The translations under genes were made by a program, and so were the position numbers. A DNA stretch of 64,000 nucleotides from Bradysia coprophila (lineage: Eukaryota; Arthropoda; Insecta; Diptera; Sciaridae): contig NW_023503501.1 of the NCBI RefSeq assembly GCF_014529535.1, forward strand, positions 4,284,150-4,348,149. Direction: 5' to 3'. Each line of letters begins with the position of its first letter. The first letter of the stretch is position 1. Positions 52,801 through 61,034 of the stretch are shown piece after piece. The notes beneath the pieces were generated by a model. That model saw nothing but the letters and a program-made list of their open reading frames with translations. It was not told the DNA's origin and searched no databases.

Positions 52801-55800
52801 GGAAAATATAATTTGCCGCACTGTACCATGCAACGCAATATGATTGGATTAATTCCAATGGATTATTAAAACGAAAATAATTTTCTTCATTATAAAATGT
52901 TCCATCTTCCTTCCCAACAGCATATCGGAACGAAGACTCCTCTCGCGTAATTCAGTAGGGACAATCGGGTCACATATTTGTGTGCTATAAAAATTATATT
53001 CGCATCGAATTAGGTCAAAATCGCGCTCTGGTATCACACATGTTCATGTCCGTAGGGTGTATACAACTGCTAATAAAGTTCGACGTTCGATTTTTTTTTG
53101 TTGATTAATCCCGTTTCTCGTTTTATTTAGACGCATCGCTAACAACGATTTGAAAATTCTCCCAGCACGGCTGTTTCAACCGATGGCGTATCTGGATGTT
53201 ATGTAAGCATTTTATTCGCTCTCTAGAAATGTTTTTATGTAAGTTCTATGTAAGCCCCAAACCGCCATACCTTAACACCATTATCTGTTGTGTTAGCGAG
53301 AGTAAAATTTTCCACACGAATTGCCATACACTGCGTGTGTTGTATAAAATAATAGTAGTATATACACATCCATCCGACCTAACTTCATATTGATGATGGA
53401 TTTAGCATTTTGCTTTGATACATTTCCTTCAATTAACATTCATAAGTACACAAAATTGCGAAAATCGTGATTAAATTATCAATGTTGTACTTATATTGAA
53501 TCAACAACACAAGAAAATGAATATTATCGCCGTTTATAAAACTCTCATGTTTATGTGTTGGATATTTTCCGAAAAACAATAGACACACACAGATCAAGTG
53601 AAAACAGGAGTCGGGGATGACATAACCAGACAACCCGACCGTGTACAACGACGTCAACCTACATTCAAAACATTTTTAACTAATAGCATTAATCCTGAAA
53701 TTTGTGGACATGTCTCGTTTCGAAGCTTTTTGCAACAAAAAAACAATTTTTTTTGCATTTTTTTCCGTCGATTTCATTTTTAACAGATAACAAATAATTG
53801 AAGGGATTAAAAGGGTTGGTTTCGGGTTCTGGGTTGATTGTGGTCACACATTTATTATAATTTTTTTTCTTCACTAAGTGAATATATTAAGTGGGTCGAC
53901 GGTTTAATTGGAATTGAATCTTGATGACGCATTTCGTAATTGACTGGTACACTCGTTTTTGGGCGTTTGATAAGGATTGAACATTCGATGGCCTAATACA
54001 TAAATGTTGAAGTTGAGATTGAAGATGGCGCCACACAGCCATACATTTCATATATTTCCCACTTTTTAGTTAATCTTTCATTAGATTTACAGGTAACCGA
54101 AAAATTTCGGCAAAAATTTCCCGGTATTCTGGTATTTTTGAAACCCGGTCACGGAAAAGTCCAGTTAGACCAGTTAGTTCGTACGAAAATAGTTTTCCGT
54201 AAATTTAAGTAATTTTCAATAATTTTATAAATAAAATCACGACAGAGTAAAGTAAACCGTTAAACATCAAAACAATAAAGGTACAAGGAAGAAAGAATCA
54301 AAAATTCAGGGACACAACAAAAGAAGAAAACTCAAAATTTTAGAAAAAAAAACGAAAAAAGTACTCATTACTGAGCCTAACTAGTTTTTCTCGTGAAGAG
54401 ACAACGTTTGAACTCACGTTCAAATGAAGACACTGTTTCGTCGTAAGAAGGTCCTATTAACTGCAACTCATCAGCCAAAGGCAAACAGCTCTCTAGGTAC
54501 ACCTCTTATGTGCCAAAGATACAGTAAAGAGCACTCAGATTGAATAAACGGTTAGTATGCTCTGAGAATCATTGGATTTTATCCGAAATGTCTCTAATAA
54601 GCAGCGTTCCGATCTGAACACAGACGATCGAATAAACCCTTGGCTTACTTACTTTACCGGCACTACAACCCATTAAGGGTGTTGGCCTTCTCCAGCATGC
54701 TTCTCTAACCGGACCTATCCGCGGCTAACGATTCCCAACGTGTCACACCGATTGTTTGAAGATTTGATAGGACCCTTGGCTGCATTCCCAAAAAATCAAT
54801 GAATCCCCACCAAGAGCTAGCTCACAAAAAGAAAACAAAAAAGGGGGAACAAAAATAAAGATTACCTCCGTCCTCGCGTCCGCACTAGAATCACCAACTT
54901 TTCCGTTTCCCATTTATATAACAGCAAAATTACTTCCGTACGGGAACAAACTTCTTTTCACAGATACGAACGAAAAATAATCGAATGAATGAATGATAAA
55001 ACTCGACGGATTTAACTCAAACAAGATGCCAACTTATAGCTAATGATCTCAGGACTTCGAAGCAGTAATTAATTTTTCAATTGGGCTAATATCAGCTAGC
55101 CGATAAGAGTGTTTTTCTGTTGAAAACGGATTTATTGCAACGACATCTTCCAGCACAATAGCGTGGGCTACATGATAGAAAAGAGGATAGAGAATGGTTG
55201 CCGCAATAAATGTTCATAGGAACTATTAGATTTACTAATGTGCTGTGTGGGAACCGATTTTGAAAATTCTTTTTTCTTTGAAACTGTGGATTCGAAGATA
55301 ATTAAAGTCCCGACAGGGCCAGGACCAGGAGACGGAGTCTAAAAAAATGTAATAAGGGAAAAATGTTACAGAAGACGTCAGATAGGAATTTGTTTCATCT
55401 GCTTATTAGCTGGTCCACTTCATGAATGTCCTTTGAAAATCTGCAGGCATGAAAAAAATGTGACCAGCTGTGATCCATCCATCTGTTGTCGACAGCTAGT
55501 ACAAAAAATTTGGCAATGAGCATTGGCTTATTTAGTCTTTTAATAGAAAAATGTGATTTAAAACAAATGAGGTAACAGATTCTGTATCAATCTCTTGAAA
55601 ATGTTTACATCAAATGAAGTAATAGAGTGACTATACTGCTTATATGCCTGACGACTCTAAAAATATAATTTGATATTTCCAATGACTTTTTTCGTTTCCT
55701 TTCATAGATTTATCGGCAACAATAAAATTCAGATAAAAAACGGCCTCTTTCAGAACATCAACATTACATACTTGTAGGTAAAACTGACTTCCGATGCCGA

Positions 55801-57195
55801 TCCATGTCAATAAACAAACTATTTTCCCCGCAGAAACCTTATTGGAATCGCCGAGGAAAACATCGACTTCAACGAAATTAGCAGAATGACAGCGTTGAGA
55901 GCGGTATTTTACGACAAATTTCATTTTTGCTCGAAAACGCCACACATCCAAAATTGTCGACCCAACACAGATGGAATCAGTACGTTCAGCAATCTGCTGG
56001 ATAAACCGATACTCAGACATTCCGTGTGGCCCATTGTTGGCATTACCACGGTCGGCAATACACTGGTGCTGGTCAGTCGGTACAGGGATGAAAACCGTGC
56101 CGTCAGCATTGTGATACGCAATCTGGCATTGGCTGACATCTTAATGGGTTTCTACCTATCGATCATTGGCGTTCAGGACTACAGATTTCGTGAAAAGTAT
56201 CAAGAGCACGCATCAGATTGGGTAGCTTCGTCAGTTTGTGCTGCGGCTGGAGTATTGGCAATGATATCGTCCGAAGTGTCGTTGATGATTTTAGCGTTAA
56301 TGTCCATTGAGCGATTTATGCTGATTGCTGGTCAAAAGCGACTCAACACGTCGATTTTTCTGTTAGCCATTTGGTTGTCGGGCAGTGCTTTGGCTGTACT
56401 TCCTTGTGAGTATAAATTGAATGTGAGGTTCTCAGAAATTTTTTAACGAATTGCGTCTCTAACATTACAGTGATTTATTGGAGGTCAAGCAATCGCTTCT
56501 ACGGTAATTTTGTTAGCATTTTAAAGGTATCCTGGACTCTGTTTCAGTTACTTTCGCTTTGCTCGACAGGCGCCTATTCCGGCACGTGTTTTCCGATTCA
56601 CCTGGAACCATTTCCCCTCGGATGGCAGTATTCTGCATTCGTTTTTCTTGGCATCAACACGACCCTATTGGTGACCATTGCAACGCTGTATACAGCGTTG
56701 TTCTGTTCCATTTGGAGAACGAGACGAAATACACCGCTCGGCTCACTGGCAATTTTGGATTGTGAATTTGCAATTCGGTTAGTTTCCCTGAATTTCATTG
56801 TATTATACGGAATAACTTTCGGCTGTTCGTACAGGTTCTTCTTCATTGTGTTAACGGACTGCACATGTTGGGCGCCCATTATGGTAATGAAAGTCCTCGC
56901 ATTTTTCAGTCATAATATTTCAGGTAAATTCAGAATGGAAATATTAGTGTGCCACAACCACCAGACTTAACTATTTCCAGGTGATGTATACGCTTGGCTC
57001 GTCGTCTTTGTCTTGCCACTGAATGCAGCTGTAAATCCACTTTTGTATACATTTACAACGCCAAAATATCGAGCCCAATTGTTACCATGGGGCTGGACAC
57101 GGCTAACCGGACGGAATCTAAACGGATCGGGTGGCGCATCGAATCAAAGCAATCAAGGTACTTTGGTCAATAATTCATCAGCCAGCTTATATTGA
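28837..57195 (+). CDS. Relaxin-family LRR G-protein-coupled receptor (type C LGR; RXFP, Lgr3/Lgr4-like)
   Basis: Plasma-membrane receptor for relaxin/insulin-like peptides. Proposed exons: 28837-28924, 47111-47311, 48325-48499, 48570-48857, 48939-49010, 49177-49248, 53131-53202, 55834-56405, 56471-56503, 56570-56923, 56981-57195 (713 residues, all phases compatible). Residues 1-28 are a hydrophobic leader. An LDLa module follows with six cysteines and the CDDRYDE calcium-site motif. Next come an LRR cap and about nine LRRs, three encoded by exact 72-nt one-repeat exons. A hinge (FYDKFHFCS, TDGIST) follows, then seven TMs with SIERF in place of DRY, CFPIH in loop 2 and NPLLY in TM7. Exon 1 is the least certain part: it is 18 kb away and joined only by phase and its leader. 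The last exon may instead splice from 57156 to 57211. Whether this is Lgr3 or Lgr4 cannot be settled by eye. Confidence 0.87.
29390..30104 (+). repeat. Pair of ~62-bp direct repeats (CTCGCTTCGCTCTGGCCGCA)
   Basis: About 29390-29452 and 30043-30104 share GACTCGTG, GAATTA, GGCCCTCGCTTCGCTCTGGC and CACTCGTATG with few differences. Each copy is also roughly self-complementary. They bracket a 52-bp tandem array, so they may be the ends of one composite element. Confidence 0.65.
29717..29868 (+). repeat. 52-bp tandem repeat, three copies
   Basis: CATTTTGTAAAAGGATGAAT or a variant starts at 29717, 29769 and 29821, each followed by TTCSCTNGGAACG. The period is 52 bp with few differences. Confidence 0.85.
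30208..31240 (+). repeat. Direct repeats flanking the palindromic array
   Basis: About 30208-30283 and 31143-31232 both read ACATTTAACGTTTTTCATA, then a TTTCAATCATAGTG block, then GTAAGACC. The 30.3-30.8 kb palindromic array lies between them. They could be a duplicated insertion site or the ends of a larger composite element. Confidence 0.6.
30320..30810. repeat. Array of palindromic 19-20-bp units switching strand at its centre
   Basis: The left half (to about 30622) consists of units TAGTCAACTATCAAATTTGA or TAGTCAACTATCAAGTTGT, 19 or 20 bp apart. The right half consists of the reverse complement (TTGATAGTTGACTATCAAAT...). Each unit is close to palindromic, and the array as a whole is an inverted repeat centred near 30620. 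The flanks AAACATCTTTCTTTGCTAG and GCTAGCAGGAGATGTTT form imperfect terminal inverted repeats. It lies in the first intron of the LGR gene. Confidence 0.9.
32149..32330 (+). mobile_element. MITE family D, copy 1 (TTTCGTACCTAGGAC ends)
   Basis: It runs from ATTTCGTACCTAGGACTAAA to GTCCTAGGTATGAAAA and contains a strong stem (AAAAGTCTTTTTTAGCG with its inverse) around CAGAGCCGAAGGCGAGGTCT. The copy at 62207-62365 is nearly identical over its length but lacks a ~28-bp piece (TAAAAAGAGCGACGAAGTCG...) before the right end. The high identity implies recent movement. Confidence 0.88.
32331..35271. other. Intronic stretch of the LGR gene; unassigned frames
   Basis: The longest frame (33411-33806 +) has no recognised domain. 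An overlapping frame without ATG runs on from about 33620 to a stop at 33961-33963 (…KIGWFTPEMFSQVYRLFK). A broken old gene is possible, but I see no motif that names it. The rest is AT-rich intron. Confidence 0.35.
35272..35980. mobile_element. Composite fold-back element (GGGAACGTCAGATTTT ends)
   Basis: The outer ends GGGGAACGTCAGATTTTTT and AAAATCTGACGTTCCC are inverted repeats about 700 bp apart. Inside, 35785-35965 is a second palindrome whose arms carry GATAGCGGAGATCGCCGTAG and CAGACCTCCGCC. A TTCTCCGCCAATAACGGATT block near 35560 is inverted at about 35760. The 105-codon frame 35654-35971 lies wholly within these arms and is therefore not counted as a gene. Confidence 0.78.
36656..36661 (-). 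terminator. Candidate poly(A) signal of the SVWC gene
   Basis: AATAAA on the minus strand about 155 nt after the stop codon. No nearer canonical signal was noticed. Confidence 0.45.
36815..37277 (-). CDS. Secreted single-domain VWC (SVWC, Vago-type) peptide
   Basis: Small secreted protein of the arthropod SVWC family, whose Drosophila member Vago is induced by infection; other members respond to nutrition or stress. Exons, reading down the minus strand: 37277-37178, 37106-36974, 36908-36815, giving 108 residues. A signal peptide (MNFILFGFCGFLLLNVVLG) is followed by a domain with exactly eight cysteines: HPGKCW, TGCREATC, a RGCPS block, SNCKY, PACCPEIIC. That is the SVWC pattern, with the CC pair and terminal Cys. 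The second exon start was chosen at 37106 because it restores IHP-DHPGKCW and avoids an in-frame TGA that an upstream acceptor would include. Codon phases close perfectly. The gene lies antisense inside the LGR first intron. Whether it is antiviral cannot be told from sequence. Confidence 0.9.
37339..37374 (-). promoter_or_regulatory. TATA box plus TCAGT initiator of the SVWC gene
   Basis: On the minus strand TATAAA occupies 37374-37369, and the arthropod initiator TCAGT is at 37343-37339, with its A at 37341, 33 bp downstream of the first T of the TATA box. This predicts a 5' UTR of about 64 nt before the ATG at 37277. The spacing fits a focused insect core promoter typical of inducible secreted-peptide genes. 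Confidence 0.7.
37830..38036. repeat. Inverted repeat, ~33-bp arms
   Basis: TTCGGTCAATACTCTCCCTA-GCATCCAAACT at the left is inverted as AGTTTGGTTGC-TAGGGAGAGTATTGGTTCGG at the right, spanning about 205 bp. It resembles a MITE but has no second copy in the window. Confidence 0.6.
39011..42114. other. Intronic stretch between the SVWC and AA15 genes
   Basis: Open frames at 41302-41700 and 41719-41952 (+) are the longest but contain no recognised domain, and their codons do not look conserved. CA/TG-rich and AT-rich simple sequence is scattered. Nothing here is supported as a gene. Confidence 0.4.
42115..42255 (+). repeat. ~18-bp minisatellite (TCTTTACTATGTCGTG)
   Basis: About eight imperfect units built from CTTTACTATGTCGTGT, CTTTACTATGTCTTGT and shorter variants. 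It lies about 400 bp from the 3' end of the AA15 gene. Confidence 0.8.
42605..42610 (-). terminator. Poly(A) signal of the AA15 gene
   Basis: AATAAA on the minus strand about 50 nt beyond the stop codon of the AA15 gene (a second overlapping copy is formed by ATAAATAAA). Confidence 0.65.
42659..43421 (-). CDS. AA15-family lytic polysaccharide monooxygenase
   Basis: Secreted copper enzyme that oxidatively cleaves polysaccharide chains. Insect AA15 members act on chitin (some on cellulose) in cuticle turnover or digestion. Exons, down the minus strand: 43421-43336, 43274-42817, 42753-42659, giving 212 residues. The 18-residue signal peptide MFKFALLLVVALVAGVNS is followed directly by HGRLMRPPSRSSVWR, so cleavage exposes the N-terminal histidine of the copper brace (His19). 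The second brace histidine is predicted in QYHRGFMEFRLC (about His112). Family marks: NWNDNELFCG, CGVCGDP, GRYTAGQ, RLPANVRCARCVLQWNYRAG, NNWGQCPDGSGALGCGPQETFRGCSD. The cysteine set looks complete and there is no C-terminal chitin-binding module or anchor. The gene is antisense in the LGR first intron, 5.4 kb from the SVWC gene in the same orientation. Confidence 0.95.
43500..43506 (-). promoter_or_regulatory. TATA box of the AA15 gene
   Basis: TATAAAA on the minus strand, 79 nt upstream of the ATG. A start site about 30 bp downstream, near 43475 (TCATAG), would give a 5' UTR of about 50 nt. No clean TCAGT initiator is present. Confidence 0.6.
43920..44040 (+). repeat. Degenerate ~20-bp tandem repeat (GAGCGAATGAAGGGAAAATAT)
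   Basis: Five to six imperfect units of GAGCGAATGAAGG-AAAATAT with variable spacing, upstream of the AA15 promoter on its minus-strand side. Confidence 0.7.
44335..44536. mobile_element. hAT-like MITE family C, copy 2
   Basis: The same ends as 16037-16241 (CACGACAGAGTAAAGTTAAC ... TTTTACTCTGCCGTG) and an almost identical interior. It is flanked by GTTATTT on both sides (7 of 8 bp of a duplication). Orientation matches copy 1. The close identity points to recent insertion. Confidence 0.9.
44537..46204. other. Intronic stretch with short dispersed repeats
   Basis: Repeated words TTCCCGTCA (about 45647, 45726, 45747) and TTTGACAGTTGTCA (45247) are seen. No gene or RNA is recognised. Confidence 0.4.
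46205..46325. repeat. Perfect hairpin: 56-bp arms, 9-nt loop
   Basis: 46205-46260 is the exact reverse complement of 46270-46325 (56 of 56), separated by TCTATTGTC. The arm runs AAGGAAAGTGGAACTAAAAG through CGTTACAATAG-type sequence to ATTGCGTGCG. A partial, diverged third copy of the arm lies just upstream at about 46130-46170. Transcribed from either strand it would fold into a long, perfect stem. Confidence 0.95.
46326..47110. other. Intronic stretch before the LDLa exon, nothing recognised
   Basis: AT-rich intron; no repeat boundary or exon was seen. Confidence 0.4.
47660..47795. mobile_element. Nested hairpin MITE (TGACAGTTGTCACCTTA arms)
   Basis: The outer arms AAGAATTTGTAATTTGACAG... 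and the matching TGTCAAGCTACGAATTCTT are inverted. Inside is a second perfect stem, AGGCTCTCTACC / GGTAGAGAGCCT. Relatives of one arm are seen near 61990-62040 (ATGACAACTGTCAAGTTAGG) and 45240. It lies in the LGR intron between the LDLa and LRR-cap exons. Confidence 0.75.
49250..49931. other. LGR intron with a TCAAGTCCCTTGACTGA repeat
   Basis: GTCAAGTCCCTTGACTGA near 49308 matches the same word near 29130, in both places followed by a TTTTTTGAAT/ATTTTTGA stretch. This indicates a dispersed repeat in two LGR introns. No exon was recognised between 49248 and the element. Confidence 0.4.
49932..51821. mobile_element. 1.9-kb FB-like/hAT-like fold-back transposon with 8-bp TSD
   Basis: It is flanked by GCTAGGTG on both sides (49924-49931, 51822-51829). 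The ends are CGAGGGGTGAACCACTCT and AGAGTGGTTCACCCCTCG. Within it, 50278-51653 is a large inverted repeat beginning AAGGCCCGTCAT and ending ATGACGGGCCTT, with arms of several hundred bp. The core (about 50640-51240) is built of short units around CTCCGCTGAGCTCTAATAAT and the inverse AGCTCAGCGGAG, as in Drosophila Foldback elements whose termini are internally repetitive. No transposase frame exists, so it is non-autonomous. It sits in the LGR intron between two LRR exons. Confidence 0.92.
51830..52354. other. LGR intron, nothing recognised
   Basis: It contains several near-copies of AAAATTTAGAAAATCAATTTTC-like AT-rich sequence near 52040-52145. No exon or element boundary was seen. Confidence 0.4.
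52355..52466. mobile_element. hAT-like MITE family C, right-half fragment
   Basis: It matches the right half of the 16037-16241 element, from GTCAGTGTTCATT to the end TTATTTTACTCTGCCGTG, with more differences than the full copies. A short GCAGAACCTGCC duplication lies near the end. The left half is absent. Confidence 0.8.
53210..54237. other. LGR intron, nothing recognised
   Basis: AT-rich sequence with poly-T runs. Short frames have no LRR signature, so no extra repeat exon is proposed. Confidence 0.4.
54238..54260. mobile_element. hAT-like MITE family C, left-end scrap
   Basis: CACGACAGAGTAAAGTAAAC only; the sequence then departs from the family. It could be an internal deletion product or a fragment of a related element. 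Confidence 0.5.
54640..54780. repeat. Fragment of a dispersed repeat (CACTACAACCCATTAAGGGT)
   Basis: GC-richer than its surroundings, beginning TTACTTACTTTACCGGCACT and containing GTTGGCCTTCTCCAGCATGC. The style is that of a dispersed retroelement-derived repeat, but I cannot name the family and see no second copy here. Confidence 0.4.
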
Positions 57196-57340
57196 AATTA
57201 ACGTCTTGCAGCCGAGTCTGGGAAAGTTATGCCACTGCTGTCGAATACGTCAAATCACACATCGAAATGGAAATTGTAGAATGCCAGTCGTTCGTATCGA
57301 GGCTCTGGCTGAGAATGAAGTGCAACAATTTGTCTATGAG

Positions 57341-57346
57341 AATAAA
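57341..57346 (+). terminator. Candidate poly(A) signal of the LGR gene
   Basis: AATAAA about 146 bp after the proposed stop codon. It also serves the alternative 3' end in which the last exon splices to 57211. Confidence 0.5.
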
Positions 57347-57919
57347 TTAAATATCGATGTGTTGTAAAGCATGAAGGGAAATGGAATGCCCTTCGATGTC
57401 AATTCCTTTTCTACTCCTTTTTTGTTAGCCGTTACTTGTCGGCCTCGTTCAAAAAGTCTGCACAGCCTCGATGAATTTTGCTCATCCGATTTTTCGTTAG
57501 TTTTCTTTTCTGATGATCACCGAAGAAAAACATCATCAGAGAATATCGAGCAACATACAGGCAACGATTACTGTAGCTACACATAGAAAAATCCTAATTC
57601 AAATTTTTCTTTCGGTAAACTGTCAAACTTGACAGGAGAAGTAGAGAAAAATTTTAATCATATCTCTTTTACGTCGCTATGTGTAGCTAGAATTACACTA
57701 CTAGTGCAACTCACCACTAATTTTCCTCCAAAAAATAGCATCTCTCAAGAGCAATGTAAAAACAAGAGGAGATTGACGCGGCAGGCGCGTTAGCAATAGA
57801 CTCGCACGTTCCGAAACTACAATTTTCGCAATATTTCCACACATTTAGTATAGTTGAGTGTAACTGCTATTACAATCACAGTAGTCCTTATTACATAAAT
57901 TAAATTTCGAAAATGGTAC

Positions 57920-58410
57920 AATTGTGAAATCACATAATATGAAGAGTACTTACTATTAATAGTTAAATATTGATAGTCAAATGTCGAACAACGTAGGCGC
58001 AAGCGGATCATACATTTTAATCAGTCAAGTCTTGACGCTCGCCTAGTTAACATCTCCGCTAAAACATTCTCTTTCAACTATCAACTATTGATAGTTGACT
58101 ATCAATAGTTGAGGAAGAATGTTTTAGTGGAGATGTTAACTGGACGAGCGGATCATACATTTTAATCAGTCAATTCGTGACTCTTGTCCAGTTGACATCA
58201 CCGTTAAACATTCTACCTATCCAATATTGATAGACAACTATCAATAGTTGATAGTTGAGGGAGAATTTTTTGGCGGAGATGTTAACTGGACGAGCGTCAT
58301 ATATTGACTGATTAAAATGTATGATCCGCTAGCTACTAGATTGTTCGACATTTGATAGTCAACTATTGAATGTCAACTATCACACCATTATGTGATTTCG
58401 CAATATTTCC
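57920..58410. repeat. Nested palindromes (ATCATACATTTTAATCAGTC / AACATCTCCGCTAAAACATT)
   Basis: The outer arms, about 57920-58185 and 58190-58410, are inverted and share GATCATACATTTTAATCAGT. Each contains a smaller palindrome, a TATCAATAGTTGA core flanked by AGAATGTTTTAG-GGAGATGTTAAC and its inverse. The GATAGTTGACTATCAA words recall the array at 30.3-30.8 kb, so these may be related families. Confidence 0.8.
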
Positions 58411-58519
58411 ATATATTGCGTAATTGAATTTATTACATAATATTACAAAAATTTACAGCAGCACTAGTCTATGCGCAGCGCTCGTTCGGTGAACATCTTT
58501 GTTGAAGCATCTTAAATAT

Positions 58520-58800
58520 TTGAGTTCTCATCGAAAAGGCTCACCCTCTATCACATATCAGACATACGTGAGAATGGTAGTTGGGCAGAGTGAATTCGAT
58601 TGGGACTAAAAATCTTAATGGAGTGATGTGTGTCGTTGCGCGAGACGCTGTGACCTATAAATTTTTGAGGTCTGATCGAAAAGGCTCACCCTTCATCAAT
58701 ATACCAGACTCAAGTGATAATTGTAGATGGGCAGAGTCAAAAAGATCGGGATCAAAAGTTTGGATAGTTTGAGCGTGTCGCTTCAACCGTCCTTTCATAT
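58520..58800 (+). repeat. 145-bp direct repeat, two diverged copies
   Basis: TCGAAAAGGCTCACC recurs at 58531 and 58676. In each copy it is followed by CAGAC, GTGA, GGGCAGAGT and GTGTCG blocks in the same order. The second copy runs into the GGAC microsatellite. Confidence 0.8.
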
Positions 58801-58819
58801 TTTTCTAAAGTTACGACAC

Positions 58820-58950
58820 ACGGACAGACAGACGGACGGACGGACGGACGGACGGACGGACGGACGGACGGTCGGACGGACGGACGGACGGACGGACGGA
58901 CAGACGGACGGACGGACGGACGGACGGACGGACGGACGGACGGACGGACA
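58820..58950 (+). repeat. (GGAC)n microsatellite
   Basis: About 130 bp of CGGA/GGAC tetranucleotides with a few CAGA variants. Frames through it (DGRTDGRT on +, VRPSVRPS on -) are artefacts of a 12-nt codon period. Confidence 0.95.
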
Positions 58951-60762
58951 TGGCTCAATCGTCTTATAATATCATACTGATAATAATTGCCCACTACGAT
59001 ATAGGCCGTTTTCGATTATTTCAATTACTTACACGATGGTGGGCAAAACATAAAGACTCTCACGATTTACTTCGTATCGTGCGAGTCTAATGAGGGTCAC
59101 ACTGTCTCAAGACTCTGAAACATTCCGAAAATTCTAAATAATAAACCCTGCGCTGTCTACCAAGAAGCACATGTAGCATAAAGTAGACTTTCACGCATGG
59201 ACGAAGTTTTGACTCTACCCGAATCTACAGTCTGTAGCTTCACCACACACTAGCGACCACTGTACTACCTGTAACTTTCAGGAGAACAATTGAAAGAAAA
59301 ATCTAGATCTCCTCTAGAACTGCAGCTAGAGTTAGAGTTCGTTGTGTTCCGACCAACAATAAACAGAATAGTCGTTGGACATTTTCTCTAAATATATTTC
59401 CCGAAGAAAATTGACTGAAAATGGTTTGAAGAGAGGAAATTCGACATGGTAGAGTGCTTTTATTGAGTGAGTTATACCATGCGTTCAGTAAATTTACTCA
59501 GGCATACTCAGGTATACTATCGGCAATGGTAACTGTCTACATTCATTGAATTTTGCCTATACATCGATACATCACTGGGACATTTTTTGCGCAAGCTGTA
59601 TATTGTTGGGAAAGTAACCCCAACCACCATGTAATTAGATGTGACATGCCAGATTTTCATAGAATATATTACATTGGATGTTGCGAAAGTGATTCTGGAT
59701 GTGAGGTAACAATTTTGTGATAACAGGAAATCAGAAGTGCGTTTTTTTAGCAACTTGCTTCGGTGACTTGTCTTTTCAACAAGAGAAGACTTTGTATATC
59801 TCAGGCGAACGCAAAGTTACCGAAGCAAGATCCACAAAACACACGAGTGAGTTTGTATTACAAAATTGTGAGCTCCTGCAAAAGTTGAAAGTTCACGTAA
59901 AATGAACAGAGAAAATATTCTTCGTAAAATGGATCATTTTCACAGAGGTAAACTGCCATGTAATGGAGAACTTTCGCACGGGGACAGGCATTAAAAAGTT
60001 TGACCTACCTTCTTAGAGGTGAATTTTTATATGGAAAGCTGTTTTGATGGTTGATGTCGCGTCCCTAGTCAGAGATGTATACAACCTTGCGACCAAGTTC
60101 GTGGAATCTTTATCATAATCATTACCCTAATCTTGTTAATTGCCCTTCGTCTATTTCCATAAATTGTTGTCTTTGTCCACATGTTTCAGAAATAATTTAA
60201 GCAAAAAAAAAATGAAAAGAAAGTCAAGAAGTGATGATGGAATAAATTAATTGTACTTTTTGTGGCTAAATGGATCGATGTTCATTCAATCGATGTAAAA
60301 CAATATACTGTCAGTTAAATGTGATATTTTTATAGTAAAAAATACCCAAAAATATATTTGTATATTTGAGCGATGTTGTATAAAATATGACAATAAACAC
60401 AAGAACAAAGAAAGATTAATTGCGTTGACTTTACAGTGAAAAATCGGAGGAAAAAGGTTTCAAAATATTACTGAAAACTTCTATTCCTAAATTAGTTTAA
60501 TTATCCAAAACTCCGCAGACTGAAAAACATATGTTTTTAACGGTCATTCAGCCTCTTACTTTGTATGGAACGTCCGTAACGCAGTGGCCAACATAATGCT
60601 CAAAACAAACGGGGCATTGAAAACGTGTTTTGGTCCTAGTTTTCATTGACAGATGCAGCAAGCAGCAGTCGCGATTTTGAATAGAAAAAGTTCTAACTTC
60701 AATTGACAGTTTCGAAAATTTCGTCAGGAAAAATAGGACCAAAACCACCAAAACGTTGTATC
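58951..60762. other. Intergenic stretch, no gene seen
   Basis: Frames are short and unassigned; no RNA gene, element end or promoter was recognised. Confidence 0.4.
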
Positions 60763-60858
60763 TACCACGGTAGGTATGCCGGTATTTTTTCGCACACGAC
60801 GTCTTGTCGACCTCGGCTTCTACACAAATAAAAAAATACCTTCATACCTACCTTGGTA
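60763..60858. repeat. Small inverted repeat (TACCACGGTAGGTAT ends)
   Basis: TACCACGGTAGGTATGCCGG at the left, mirrored by ATACCTACCTTGGTA at the right, with poly-T/poly-A inner ends. The whole is 96 bp. Confidence 0.7.
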
Positions 60859-61034
60859 GATAAATAACTATTTCAATGCCTCGTTTGTTTTGAGCATAAA
60901 AAAACTGAATTTATATGAGAATTTTAGACCACTATTCGTGGAGGCCTCTTATTTAATTCTGTTCTTGTGCCTGTTCTTGGAGTGCGTTGGTTGATCACGA
61001 AGGCGGTGACATTCAAATTTTGGCAAATATACAA

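Noticed and set aside
55640..56020. 126-codon minus frame
   Set aside because: Shadow of the receptor hinge and TM1 exon on the opposite strand.
58727..58994. 80-codon frames DGRTDGRT (+) and VRPSVRPS (-)
   Set aside because: Both are readings of the (GGAC)n microsatellite.
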